DNA of 64,000 nt from the NCBI RefSeq assembly GCF_024343615.1, contig NZ_RJUB01000136.1:1-64000 (forward strand), written 5' to 3'. Each line of letters starts with the position of its first letter. The first letter of the stretch is position 1. Below, piece after piece: positions 48,139-55,319 of the stretch. The position numbers were made by a program, and so were the translations under genes. Source of the stretch: Ferruginibacter sp. HRS2-29. GTDB lineage: Bacteria > Bacteroidota > Bacteroidia > Chitinophagales > Chitinophagaceae. Under the pieces are notes generated by a model. That model had not been told where the DNA came from. It searched no databases and saw nothing but the letters and a program-made list of their open reading frames with translations.

Positions 48139-49491
48139 ATGAAAAATAAAATACTCATTACTGCCCTGCTGATGCTGCCTGCCATGGCCTCACTGGCGCA
48201 GGGCTTAACGATCCAGAGTGGTGCCACATTAAGAACAACCGGCAATATTTCCATTGTTGTTAACAACGGTAATCTTGTTAACAACGGTAACGGTGACATA
48301 ACATCTTCCAGCATTTTTCTCAGCGGCACTACCGATGGAATGTTAAGCGGTACTACTCCGCTCAGCATTCAAAACCTGTACATCAATAAAACTGCGGGCA
48401 CTGCAAAAATAGGAAACGACCTCGCAGTGCAGAACCAGGTAGTGTTACAGGCAGGTATACTGGACCTCAACGGAAAAAATATAAATCTTTCCCCTACAGG
48501 CAGCCTTGCCGGTGAAACGGAAACCAATAGGATTATCTCACCGTTGGGCGGAACGATCGGGCTTACGGTAAACCTGAACGGCCCGCTGGCTGAAAATCCG
48601 GGCAACCTTGGAGCCACCTTTACTTCCGCGGAAGATTTTGGGAACGTAGTCATCAGGCGTGGGCATAAGCAGCAGGTCGCAGGGCCCGGCAAAAGCATTC
48701 TCAGGTATTACGACATCACACCAACTAATAATGTGAACCTTGGCACCATATTCCGCATCAACTACCTGGATGCGGAGTTGGATGGCATTGATGAAAACGG
48801 CCTCAAATTCTTCAAAAGTACCAACAACGGTGTGAGCTTTACAGATGAAGGATTCAACAGCAGGAACACCACTTCCAATTTTGTAAATAAAAGCAACGTG
48901 AACAGCTTTGCAAGATTTACACTAACAAGTGATGCTTTCACTTTGCCTGTTTTGATCGTTTCGTTTACTGCATCCTGCGAGCATGACAACACTGTCATCA
49001 GGTTCAAAACAGCACAAGAGATCAATATGGAAAAATTTGTAGTGCAACGCAGTTCCAACGCTGCGCAATGGTATGATATAAATACGCAGGTGCCATCGGG
49101 CGGCAGTGTGGGCAGAGAATACAGCTTTACCGACGGCTCCGCTGTTGGTGGGGTAAATTACTATCGCCTGAAATCTGTTGACGCAGATGGCTCATTTACC
49201 TTTTCTGCCGTGCAGAGAGTAAGTGCGTGCAAAAACAGGAATATTGCAGTAAAGATCCAACCGGTGCCGGTATCAAATAATTCTGTTGTGGTCATCAGCA
49301 GTGTGAAAGAAACTACGGGCGACCTGAAGATCATCAACGCCGCAGGTGCAGAACTCATCAGGCAGAAAGTTATTGTAAAACCAGGCATTAACAAGCTCTC
49401 CCCCAGCCTCGCGGGCCTGCCTGCAGGAAGCTACTACCTTATCATTGTTTTTGAGGATGGTACAAAGGAAACGGTTCCTTTTGTAAAATAA
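48139..49491 (+). CDS. Secreted protein with T9SS sorting domain
   Basis: 450 residues with a signal peptide (to ASLAQ). The first half is a repetitive beta structure rich in Asn/Thr/Gly (IVVNNGNLVNNGNGDITSSS, LQAGILDLNGKNINLSPTG), resembling a parallel beta-helix. A domain around residue 275 (VSFTASCEHDNTVIRFKTAQEINMEKFVVQRSS) is the Fn3-like module that often precedes the type IX signal. The last 80 residues (VKIQPVPVSNNSVV to TVPFVK) are a T9SS sorting domain. It lies 19 bases after the fibre gene, probably in the same transcript, so both may build a surface structure. Confidence 0.8.
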   Translation: MKNKILITALLMLPAMASLAQGLTIQSGATLRTTGNISIVVNNGNLVNNGNGDITSSSIFLSGTTDGMLSGTTPLSIQNLYINKTAGTAKIGNDLAVQNQVVLQAGILDLNGKNINLSPTGSLAGETETNRIISPLGGTIGLTVNLNGPLAENPGNLGATFTSAEDFGNVVIRRGHKQQVAGPGKSILRYYDITPTNNVNLGTIFRINYLDAELDGIDENGLKFFKSTNNGVSFTDEGFNSRNTTSNFVNKSNVNSFARFTLTSDAFTLPVLIVSFTASCEHDNTVIRFKTAQEINMEKFVVQRSSNAAQWYDINTQVPSGGSVGREYSFTDGSAVGGVNYYRLKSVDADGSFTFSAVQRVSACKNRNIAVKIQPVPVSNNSVVVISSVKETTGDLKIINAAGAELIRQKVIVKPGINKLSPSLAGLPAGSYYLIIVFEDGTKETVPFVK

Positions 49492-49511
49492 ATCATATCG
49501 TTACCTGATCT

Positions 49512-49539
49512 AAAAAAGGGGCTTCGGCCCTTTTTATAT
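49512..49539 (+). terminator. Terminator of the fibre-T9SS unit
   Basis: A short AAAAAGGG / CCCTTTTT hairpin with a GCTTCGG loop is followed by a T-rich tail, 21 bases after the T9SS stop. Confidence 0.75.
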
Positions 49540-49693
49540 TTAGTTTATTGAAAACGGAATGTATGGGGGCAAGTGATAAACGATCATAGCCATGTCGCCG
49601 ATACACTCCAGGTGCTTTTGGTATATTTAAAGTTTTGAGGGGAGGGGCAATATACGATGGCGGCACCTGCATCCAGTTACAGATCATTTATAT

Positions 49694-49701
49694 TACTTTT
49701 G
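49694..49701 (+). promoter_or_regulatory. Bacteroidota -7 box TACTTTTG
   Basis: An exact TAnnTTTG match 14 bases before the ATG at 49716. This supports the short start of the membrane protein gene and rules out the upstream frame extension to 49635. Confidence 0.55.
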
Positions 49702-49715
49702 CAAAAAATATTTTT

Positions 49716-50183
49716 ATGCAAACAGTTTTGATCTTACACAACATCCTTCGCTGGGGTGTATTGATTTTCGGGCTATGGGCTTTGATTGGCGCCATTTCAG
49801 GAGTTGCATCCAAACGGCCTTATTCGGCAAGTGATAACAGGAGCAGTTTACTGTTCATGATATTTTGCGATATTCAGTTGTTATTCGGCCTGCTGTTGTT
49901 CTTCCTCAACTCCTGGTTGGATAAGATCAAAACAAACGGCATGGGTGCCACCATGAAAAATGCCTACGATCGGTTCTTTACCGTAGAGCATGCGGCCATG
50001 ATGCTGATAGCATTGGTGTTTGTACACATCGGGCGGGCATCGGCAAAAAGAGCTACCACTTCTGCCGCAAAACACAAAAAGACATTGATCTTTTTTGGCA
50101 TTGCCTTACTGATCATATTTATTTCTATTCCATGGCCGTTTCGTAACGAGATAGCAAGACCACTTTTCAGGTGGTTCAATTAA
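49716..50183 (+). CDS. Small four-helix membrane protein, cytochrome b-like
   Basis: 155 residues with four helices (about 3-30, 45-65, 88-105, 125-145). Conserved-looking histidines are in ILHNILRW (helix 1), VEHAAMML and VFVHIGRA (helix 3), positions suitable for haem or metal binding. Similar Bacteroidota proteins are sometimes labelled cytochrome B; I cannot confirm haem. The start at 49716 is set by the promoter box 14 bases upstream. surE follows 10 bases later, so the two are probably one transcript. Confidence 0.65.
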   Translation: MQTVLILHNILRWGVLIFGLWALIGAISGVASKRPYSASDNRSSLLFMIFCDIQLLFGLLLFFLNSWLDKIKTNGMGATMKNAYDRFFTVEHAAMMLIALVFVHIGRASAKRATTSAAKHKKTLIFFGIALLIIFISIPWPFRNEIARPLFRWFN

Positions 50184-50193
50184 ACTAAAACTT

Positions 50194-51009
50194 ATGGCGA
50201 CAAAAAAAGCTGCTGCAAAAAAAACAGTACTAAAAAAAGAACAGCCCATCATATTGATCACCAATGACGATGATATCACCAGCCCGGGTATACGCAGCCT
50301 CGTGGATGCTGTACGCGGGCTTGGCAAAATAGTGGTAGTAGCGCCCGAAAGGCCGCAAAGCGGAATGGGACATGCTATCACGATCGGGTTTCCGCTAAGG
50401 ATGAATAAAGTGAATTTCTTTGGAGATGATGTGGAGTCGTGGCAAACCAGCGGCACGCCTGTTGACTGCGTAAAACTGGCGGTAGACAAAGTACTTCACC
50501 GCAAGCCGGATATCTGCCTCAGCGGGATCAATCACGGTGCCAACCATTCCATCAACGTGTTGTACAGCGGCACCATGTCGGCAGCTATGGAAGCAGCCAT
50601 CGAAGGAATTCCGAGCATCGGTTTTTCTTTGCTGGATTATAAATACGACGCGGATTTTACGGCCGCCAAACAGGTGGTACATAAAATGGTGAGCGCTATC
50701 TTAAACAAGAAACTCGTCAAACATTTCCTGCTGAATGTGAACATCCCGATCGCTCCGCCTGAAAAAATAAAAGGCATCAAGATCTGTAAACAGGCTTATG
50801 CAAAATATGAAGAAGATTTTTCGGAAAGGCTGGACCCTCACGGGAAAAAATATTACTGGCTTACCGGTGAATTCAAAAACTTCGACAAGGGTAAAGACAC
50901 CGATGTATGGGCACTCAAAAATAATTATGTAAGTGTAGTACCGGTACAATTCGACCTGACGAATTACGAGTTGAAAAAACAATTAGAAAAATCAAAACTG
51001 TTCCAATGA
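50194..51009 (+). CDS. surE: 5'/3'-nucleotidase SurE
   Basis: SurE is a metal-dependent phosphatase of nucleoside 5'- and 3'-monophosphates. The 271-residue protein has the N-terminal metal site ILITNDDDITSPGI, VVAPERPQSGMGHAIT, TSGTPVDCVKLAV, and SGINHGANHSINVLYSGTMSAAMEA (second metal ligands and active-site Ser/Thr). The extreme N-terminus is Lys-rich (MATKKAAAKKTVLKKEQ), about 16 residues longer than most members and of histone-like composition. Start 10 bases after the membrane protein gene. The next small gene overlaps its stop by four bases. Confidence 0.93.
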   Translation: MATKKAAAKKTVLKKEQPIILITNDDDITSPGIRSLVDAVRGLGKIVVVAPERPQSGMGHAITIGFPLRMNKVNFFGDDVESWQTSGTPVDCVKLAVDKVLHRKPDICLSGINHGANHSINVLYSGTMSAAMEAAIEGIPSIGFSLLDYKYDADFTAAKQVVHKMVSAILNKKLVKHFLLNVNIPIAPPEKIKGIKICKQAYAKYEEDFSERLDPHGKKYYWLTGEFKNFDKGKDTDVWALKNNYVSVVPVQFDLTNYELKKQLEKSKLFQ

Positions 51010-51308
51010 TCTTTAAAAAAGACAACCTGATTTTCGGGGCTATCCTGGGCTTCATAGGCCCGTTGGTAGGATTGCTGATATTCAAGTTCACAAAATTTTC
51101 TTCTTTTACTTTCGCCAACACGATCGAATATATGTATAAGGAGCAGGGGCACAGAACCATATCTGTAGCGCTCAGCCTGGCTTTGCTGGTGAATGCTATA
51201 CTCTTCACCGTTTACATCAATGGCCGCAGGGACAAAACGGCTAAAGGTATATTCGCACTTACCTGTGTATATGGCCTGGTGATACTGCTGATGAAAACGT
51301 TTTCGTAA
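51006..51308 (+). CDS. Small membrane protein coupled to surE, unknown function
   Basis: 100 residues with three predicted helices (residues 9-30, about 54-72, 80-96). No known family is recognised. The ATGA overlap with the surE stop indicates translational coupling. It may be a membrane partner or just an operon passenger. It is followed by heptad units (ACGACAG, ACTACGG) and a 26-bp hairpin. Confidence 0.65.
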   Translation: MIFKKDNLIFGAILGFIGPLVGLLIFKFTKFSSFTFANTIEYMYKEQGHRTISVALSLALLVNAILFTVYINGRRDKTAKGIFALTCVYGLVILLMKTFS

Positions 51309-51311
51309 AGA

Positions 51312-51396
51312 ACGACGACAGACTACGGACGACGGACTACAGCCGATATATGCAAAAGGACTTTCATTCGAAAGTCCTTTTGCATATATCGGCTGT
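51312..51396. repeat. Heptad tract followed by a 26-bp perfect hairpin
   Basis: Units ACGACAG, ACTACGG, ACGACGG, ACTACAG (51312-51340) lead into a hairpin with arms 51339-51364 and 51371-51396 that pair over 26 bases around CATTCG. The hairpin core (GCCGATATATGCAAAAGG) has no trailing T run, so it looks more like a mobile or structural element than a simple terminator. Confidence 0.85.
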
Positions 51397-51540
51397 GGCC
51401 TGTTGCCGTTGGTCGGTGATCGTCTTTGACTTTCTTAACGCTCCTTTAATACATCATTGGCTATTTATTAACAGCGAATGTTGCTCAATGTTGCGAGATT
51501 TGTATCTCAATATTACAATTAAGAATTTCTCATAAGCAGT

Positions 51541-51588
51541 TAGTTTTGGTAAACGGAGCCCCTAGTCTTGGGGGCTCCTCTTTTTTTG
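51541..51588 (+). terminator. Orphan plus-strand terminator
   Basis: GGAGCCCC-TAGTCTTG-GGGGCTCC is followed by TCTTTTTTT, a strong plus-strand terminator. The nearest upstream plus-strand gene ends at 51308, before the 26-bp hairpin, and nothing coding lies between. TAGTTTTG (51541-51548) just upstream also matches the -7 consensus. The 51397-51554 stretch may encode a small RNA. Confidence 0.6.
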
Positions 51589-51592
51589 TAGC

Positions 51593-51668
51593 CGGTTCAA
51601 AAGGTTCAAAAGCTTAACATTCTAATGAAGTGTAGTAAACTTTTGAACTTTTGAACTTTTGAACCTTT
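51593..51668. repeat. Inverted 9-bp arrays at the ftsY stop, unit GTTCAAAAG
   Basis: GTTCAAAAG units at 51595-51613 and CTTTTGAAC units at 51640-51667 form an inverted pair whose right arm touches the minus-strand stop codon of ftsY. It uses the same unit as 40097-40240. Confidence 0.85.
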
Positions 51669-52635
51669 ATATCGGTTGATTAAAAAGCCCGTTCACAAAC
51701 TGCTGCTTATCGAACACCAGCAGATCCGTTGCCTGTTCCCCCACCCCGATAAATTTTACCGGTATCTTGAATTGATTGGCAATGGCCAACACCACCCCGC
51801 CTTTTGCGGTGCCATCCAGCTTGGTGATGGCAAGTGCTGTTACCTCCGTGGCAGCGGTAAATTGTTTGGCTTGTTCGAGTGCATTTTGCCCTGTGCTGCC
51901 ATCGAGCACCAGCAACACTTCATGGGGTGCTTCGGGAATCACTTTTTGTATGACACGTTTGATCTTCGTAAGCTCATCCATCAGGTGAAGCTTGTTGTGG
52001 AGCCTTCCCGCGGTATCGATGATGATCACGTCCACTTTTTTGGCAACGCCGCTGATGGCGGTATCATATGCTACGGATGCAGGATCGCTGCCCATTTCTT
52101 TTTTAACGATATCCACGCCGGTGCGTTCGCTCCAGATGGTCAGCTGATCTACCGCGGCGGCACGGAAGGTATCCGCGGCACCGAGTAATACGGATTTGCC
52201 GGCTTTGGAGAAATTATGCGCCAGTTTGCCGATCGTGGTGGTTTTGCCCACCCCATTTACCCCCACTACTAATATGATATGTGGCGAATGCCCTTTGGGG
52301 AGCTCGTAATTTTCGTAGCTGGTATCGCCCGGCGCAGCCACCAGGATGTCCTGGATCTCCTGCCGGAGGATGGTATTCAGTTCGGCGGTGTTCAGGTACT
52401 TATCTTTCGCCACCCTTTTTTCCAGCTTTTCTATGATCTGTACGGTAGTTTCTACCCCAACATCGGCGCTAACGAGTGCATCTTCCAGGTTGTCAAGCAC
52501 TTCAGCATCTACAGTACTCTTGCCGGCGATGGCTTTGGTGATTTTTCCTAAAAAACCTTCCCGGGTCTTCTGAAGCCCCTGGTCGATGGTTTCCTGCTGT
52601 TGTTTTTTTCCAAATAATTTATCAAAAAGACCCAT
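51667..52635 (-). CDS. ftsY: Signal recognition particle receptor FtsY
   Basis: 322 residues, the short Bacteroidota form without a long acidic A domain. The N domain (1-100, MGLFDKLFGKKQQQ...DNLEDALVSADVG) is followed by the G domain with VVGVNGVGKTTTIGKLA (G1), AADTFRAAAVDQL, DPASVAYD, IIDTAGRLHNK (G3) and TKLDGTAKGG (G4). It receives ribosome-SRP complexes at the inner membrane. The order rpmB-rpmG-DUF4295-ftsY is a typical Bacteroidota block. A TGATGTA heptad inverted pair separates it from the DUF4295 gene. Confidence 0.95.
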   Translation of the reverse strand: MGLFDKLFGKKQQQETIDQGLQKTREGFLGKITKAIAGKSTVDAEVLDNLEDALVSADVGVETTVQIIEKLEKRVAKDKYLNTAELNTILRQEIQDILVAAPGDTSYENYELPKGHSPHIILVVGVNGVGKTTTIGKLAHNFSKAGKSVLLGAADTFRAAAVDQLTIWSERTGVDIVKKEMGSDPASVAYDTAISGVAKKVDVIIIDTAGRLHNKLHLMDELTKIKRVIQKVIPEAPHEVLLVLDGSTGQNALEQAKQFTAATEVTALAITKLDGTAKGGVVLAIANQFKIPVKFIGVGEQATDLLVFDKQQFVNGLFNQPI

Positions 52636-52670
52636 TGGTGGTGGTTGTTTTAGAGGGCAAAGATAACATA

Positions 52671-52763
52671 ATGTATGATGTAAGATGTATGATGTATGAT
52701 ACGTTACGTATGACCCTTAGAACGTTCTTCAGATCATACATCATACATCATAGATCTTACATT
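52671..52763. repeat. Inverted heptad arrays, unit TGATGTA
   Basis: The left arm 52671-52700 (ATGTATG, ATGTAAG, ATGTATG units) and right arm 52733-52763 are nearly perfect complements over 30 bases. The element is in the gap between DUF4295 and ftsY, so here it lies upstream of ftsY and downstream of DUF4295. Confidence 0.9.
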
Positions 52764-52829
52764 TGAGAAACTAAAAAAGCCATCCCGTAAACGGAACAGC
52801 TTCTATAAATTTATCAAAAAATAAGACGA

Positions 52830-53000
52830 TTATTTAGCGAGGAAGTCGGTAACCTTATCCTTGTGAACGATCTGTTCTTTGAAAGTATACGCACCAGTCT
52901 TAGGACTGCGTACAGTGCGGATCACTTTTGTCCAGTTCTTCGCATCTGCTGCTGCTTTCAAATCCTTAACCTTAGCGTTCTTTGATGCTGCTTTTGCCAT
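52830..53000 (-). CDS. DUF4295 small basic protein (ribosomal operon)
   Basis: 56 residues: MAKAASKNAKVKDLKAAADA...KVIRTVRSPKTGAYTFKEQIV...DFLAK. Basic and without known function, this is the DUF4295 family, found almost always between rpmG and ftsY in Bacteroidota. It may be a small ribosome-associated protein (inference from context and composition). The start is at 53000 (cat on the plus strand at 52998-53000), 68 bases after the rpmG stop. Confidence 0.9.
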   Translation of the reverse strand: MAKAASKNAKVKDLKAAADAKNWTKVIRTVRSPKTGAYTFKEQIVHKDKVTDFLAK

Positions 53001-53068
53001 TGGTAGTTAATTTAAAAATTGTAATGATATATAATCAGCTAACTATCTTTCGATGATCAGCAGATTGA

Positions 53069-53251
53069 TTACTTGATTTCTTTGTGAACAGTTACTTTCT
53101 TAAGGATCGGGTTAAATTTCTTTAACTCCAGACGCTCAGGAGTGTTCTTTTTGTTTTTGGTAGAGATGTAACGGCTTGTGCCGGGCTGACCACTGGTCTT
53201 GTGCTCCGTACATTCCAGAATTACCTGTACTCTGTTTCCTTTCTTTGCCAT
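53069..53251 (-). CDS. rpmG: 50S ribosomal protein L33
   Basis: 60 residues: [18 protein letters not shown], then [23 protein letters not shown]. This is the L33 signature. It lacks the four-cysteine zinc ribbon of some L33 forms (only one Cys), so it is the zinc-independent type. It is second in the rpmB operon, 26 bases after the rpmB stop. Confidence 0.97.
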   Translation of the reverse strand: MAKKGNRVQVILECTEHKTSGQPGTSRYISTKNKKNTPERLELKKFNPILKKVTVHKEIK

Positions 53252-53277
53252 TGTTATTTATTTTAAAAACGCTTAAA

Positions 53278-53514
53278 TTAGATTTTTACGCCTGCAGCAC
53301 GCATTTCTTTAACCACAGAATACAAACCATTCTTATTGATGGTCCTGATAGCTTCTGAAGAAACTTTCATGGTCACCCATGTGTCTTCCTCTGCAAGGAA
53401 ATAACGCTTGGTTTGCAAATTTGGTAAAAACCTGCGCTTTGTTTTGATGTTGGAATGTGATACCTTATTACCTGTAATTGGTCTCTTTCCTGTAAGTTGA
53501 CATACTCTAGCCAT
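53278..53514 (-). CDS. rpmB: 50S ribosomal protein L28
   Basis: 78 residues. ARVCQLTGKRPITGNKVSHSN is the L28 signature, and TKRRFLPNLQTKRYF follows. Full length and zinc-independent (one Cys). First gene of the rpmB-rpmG-DUF4295-ftsY unit, with a clear promoter upstream (-7 box 53535-53542 minus strand). Divergent from the OsmC gene. Confidence 0.97.
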   Translation of the reverse strand: MARVCQLTGKRPITGNKVSHSNIKTKRRFLPNLQTKRYFLAEEDTWVTMKVSSEAIRTINKNGLYSVVKEMRAAGVKI

Positions 53515-53534
53515 TGTCCTAAAATTTTGGACGG

Positions 53535-53563
53535 CAAAAGTAATGAAAAATGTTCATATACAA
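53535..53563 (-). promoter_or_regulatory. rpmB promoter, TTG-N18-TACTTTTG
   Basis: On the minus strand, TTG (complement of CAA at 53561-53563), 18 bases, then TACTTTTG (complement of 53535-53542). This exactly matches the Bacteroidota -33/-7 spacing. It lies 21 bases upstream of the rpmB start. Confidence 0.75.
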
Positions 53564-53649
53564 CTAATAAAATCTAATTATTTTACAAAACCCCTGTAAA
53601 TAACTTCCAATCTCCTAATTTTCATGCAATTTACACCCAAATAATCTCT

Positions 53650-54066
53650 ATGGCAAGTCATTTTATTACCACAAAATTTACAGGCGGCATGGCTTTCAAT
53701 GCCGGGATCGGCGATCATGAAGTGTTGATGGACGCTTCCCCTACCGAAGGCGGCATCGACAGCGGGCCGGGGCCTAAAAAGCTGATGCTCACCAGCCTGG
53801 CAGGATGTACCGGCATTGATGTAGTGTCTATCCTCAACAAAATGAAAGTTAGTTTTTCCGATTTCACCATGGATGTGGAAGGTTTTCTCACGGAAGAACA
53901 CCCCCGAATCTACCACCAGGTGAAAATTGTTTATAAAATAAAGCTGACAGAAGCCGACCGGTCCAAAATGGAAAAGGCGGTAGGCCTGTCGGAAGATAAA
54001 TACTGTGGGGTAATGGCGATGTTTAAGGCTTTCGCCAAAGTGGAGACGGAGATAAAGTATGAATAA
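53650..54066 (+). CDS. OsmC/Ohr family protein
   Basis: 138 residues with the OsmC fold: GMAFNAGIG, GPGPKKLMLTSLAGCTGIDVVSILNK (first redox Cys) and GLSEDKYCGVMAMFKAFAKVETEI (second Cys). OsmC/Ohr proteins reduce organic hydroperoxides through the two cysteines; this is the plain OsmC subgroup, not assigned more finely. No signal peptide. Stop at 54066 opens a GAATAAG heptad tract. Confidence 0.88.
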   Translation: MASHFITTKFTGGMAFNAGIGDHEVLMDASPTEGGIDSGPGPKKLMLTSLAGCTGIDVVSILNKMKVSFSDFTMDVEGFLTEEHPRIYHQVKIVYKIKLTEADRSKMEKAVGLSEDKYCGVMAMFKAFAKVETEIKYE

Positions 54067-54214
54067 GGAATAAGAAAACAAAACCCCGTCAGCGGTTGAA
54101 AACCCTGACGGCGGTTCCTTGCCTTAAACCGCCGTCAGGGTTTTCAACCGCTGACGGGGTTTTCGCCCCATTCCTGATTCCTTATTTCTTATTTTATATT
54201 CCTTATTTCTTATT
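54060..54214. repeat. Composite: inverted GAATAAG heptads enclosing a 37-bp perfect hairpin
   Basis: A heptad tract begins at the OsmC stop (54060-54078, GAATAAG units). The inner hairpin has arms 54080-54116 and 54127-54163, a perfect 37-bp pair around a 10-base loop (core CCCCGTCAGCGG / CCGCTGACGGGG). A second heptad tract (54175-54214, TTATTTC, TTATTCC units) reaches into the last codons of the convergent EamA gene (NKK and stop). Confidence 0.95.
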
Positions 54215-55072
54215 CCGCGACACGCGGATCATCTGTAATATTATCGCCAGCATGATCAGCCCCAGCCCGAGATAAAACCATTCGTTCAGCATTTTTCCCT
54301 CCTGGAAGAAAATGAACGCCAGGATGATCCCATAAACCGGCTCCAGGTTGTAGGTAAGATTTGCCGTAAACGCGGAGATCTTTTTCAACGCATTCAATTG
54401 CAGGTCAAAACATACCACCGTGCAGAGCGCAGATAAAATGATGAGCCAGCCCCAGTCGGCGCCGGTGGGTATGTAATAGGTGGCCGGAAAAAAATGAAGA
54501 TAAACCGGCAATAATAAGTTGAAAAGCACCCATCCGCCCGCCATTTCATAAATAGTAAGCGTACGTGGCTCCAGCCGGAGCAGCAATTGTTTGTTCATCA
54601 CCGGGAATAGTGCGCTGCCCATAGCCGCGATGATGCCGAAAGCGATGCCCACTTTATATTGCGGGTGAAAATCGAAGATCACATATATACCTGAAATAGC
54701 GAGCATGCCGAGCAGCAATTCCTGCGAGACGATCCGCTTGCGCAACATAATGGGCTCAAAAACTGCCGTAAAGAACCCCGTAGCCGAAAAACACACCAGC
54801 GCTACCGATACGGTTGAATATTTTACACTGGCATAAAAAGCCACCCAGTGAAACGCGATCACCAGTCCCACCCCGGCTGTTTTGGCCACATCGCGGAAAG
54901 GGAGTTTTTTCAGCTGTCCCCGTATCAGCAACCATATTCCCAGCATCAATGCCGTCATCCACATGCGGTACCATACCAGCAGGCCTTCGTTGAGTTCGAT
55001 AAGTTTGCCCAGGATCGCGGTAAATCCGGCTAGAAATACGGCTGCATGGAGTTGTAGAAAAGCTTTCTTCAA
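54203..55072 (-). CDS. EamA/DMT family transporter
   Basis: 289 residues with ten predicted helices in two EamA repeats (about 5-135 and 145-285). The first repeat includes AFHWVAFYASVKYSTVSVALVCFS. The second has NLTYNLEPVYGIILAFIFFQEGK, the family's typical last-but-one helix pair. Members export amino acids or other small metabolites; the substrate is unknown. The last residues, NKK, are encoded by the heptad array. A 1-mismatch 23-bp inverted repeat lies just upstream. Confidence 0.85.
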   Translation of the reverse strand: MKKAFLQLHAAVFLAGFTAILGKLIELNEGLLVWYRMWMTALMLGIWLLIRGQLKKLPFRDVAKTAGVGLVIAFHWVAFYASVKYSTVSVALVCFSATGFFTAVFEPIMLRKRIVSQELLLGMLAISGIYVIFDFHPQYKVGIAFGIIAAMGSALFPVMNKQLLLRLEPRTLTIYEMAGGWVLFNLLLPVYLHFFPATYYIPTGADWGWLIILSALCTVVCFDLQLNALKKISAFTANLTYNLEPVYGIILAFIFFQEGKMLNEWFYLGLGLIMLAIILQMIRVSRNKK

Positions 55073-55082
55073 ATTGGTTTGT

Positions 55083-55240
55083 AGGTGCGTGCCTGTGGCG
55101 CGTACTTTATTTTGTTATTTTAGAATTGTTATATCTGCAAAAATACTACATTCCATAGCACTTATATTTCTCTAAAACCCAACAATCTTTTTCACCTGAT
55201 ATTTAAACCTGCATGATGTACGCACCACAGGCACGCACCT
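55083..55240. repeat. 23-bp inverted repeats flanking 112 bases
   Basis: The left arm 55083-55105 and right arm 55218-55240 (core GGTGCGTGCCTGTGG) are complementary with one mismatch. The 112 bases between are AT-rich without an ORF. It resembles a small MITE-like element or another inverted array. A TAATCCC/TAAACTC heptad tract (55251-55280) follows. Confidence 0.75.
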
Positions 55241-55288
55241 GCAAATAACCACTAATCCCTAATCCCTAAACTCTTAACCAAACTTTAT

Positions 55289-55296
55289 TATATTTG
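55289..55296 (+). promoter_or_regulatory. Bacteroidota -7 box TATATTTG
   Basis: An exact TAnnTTTG match 23 bases before the ATG of the GT117 gene. Confidence 0.6.
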
Positions 55297-55319
55297 CCCA
55301 CTTTAATCAACTATCAGAT

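Noticed and set aside
51350..51535. 61-codon ORF in the gap before ftsY
   Set aside because: It overlaps the 26-bp hairpin, is Cys/Leu/His-rich without pattern, and has no promoter-like sequence at its start.
55083..55240. Insertion sequence
   Set aside because: There are inverted repeats but no transposase ORF in the 112-base interior. It is kept as a repeat only.
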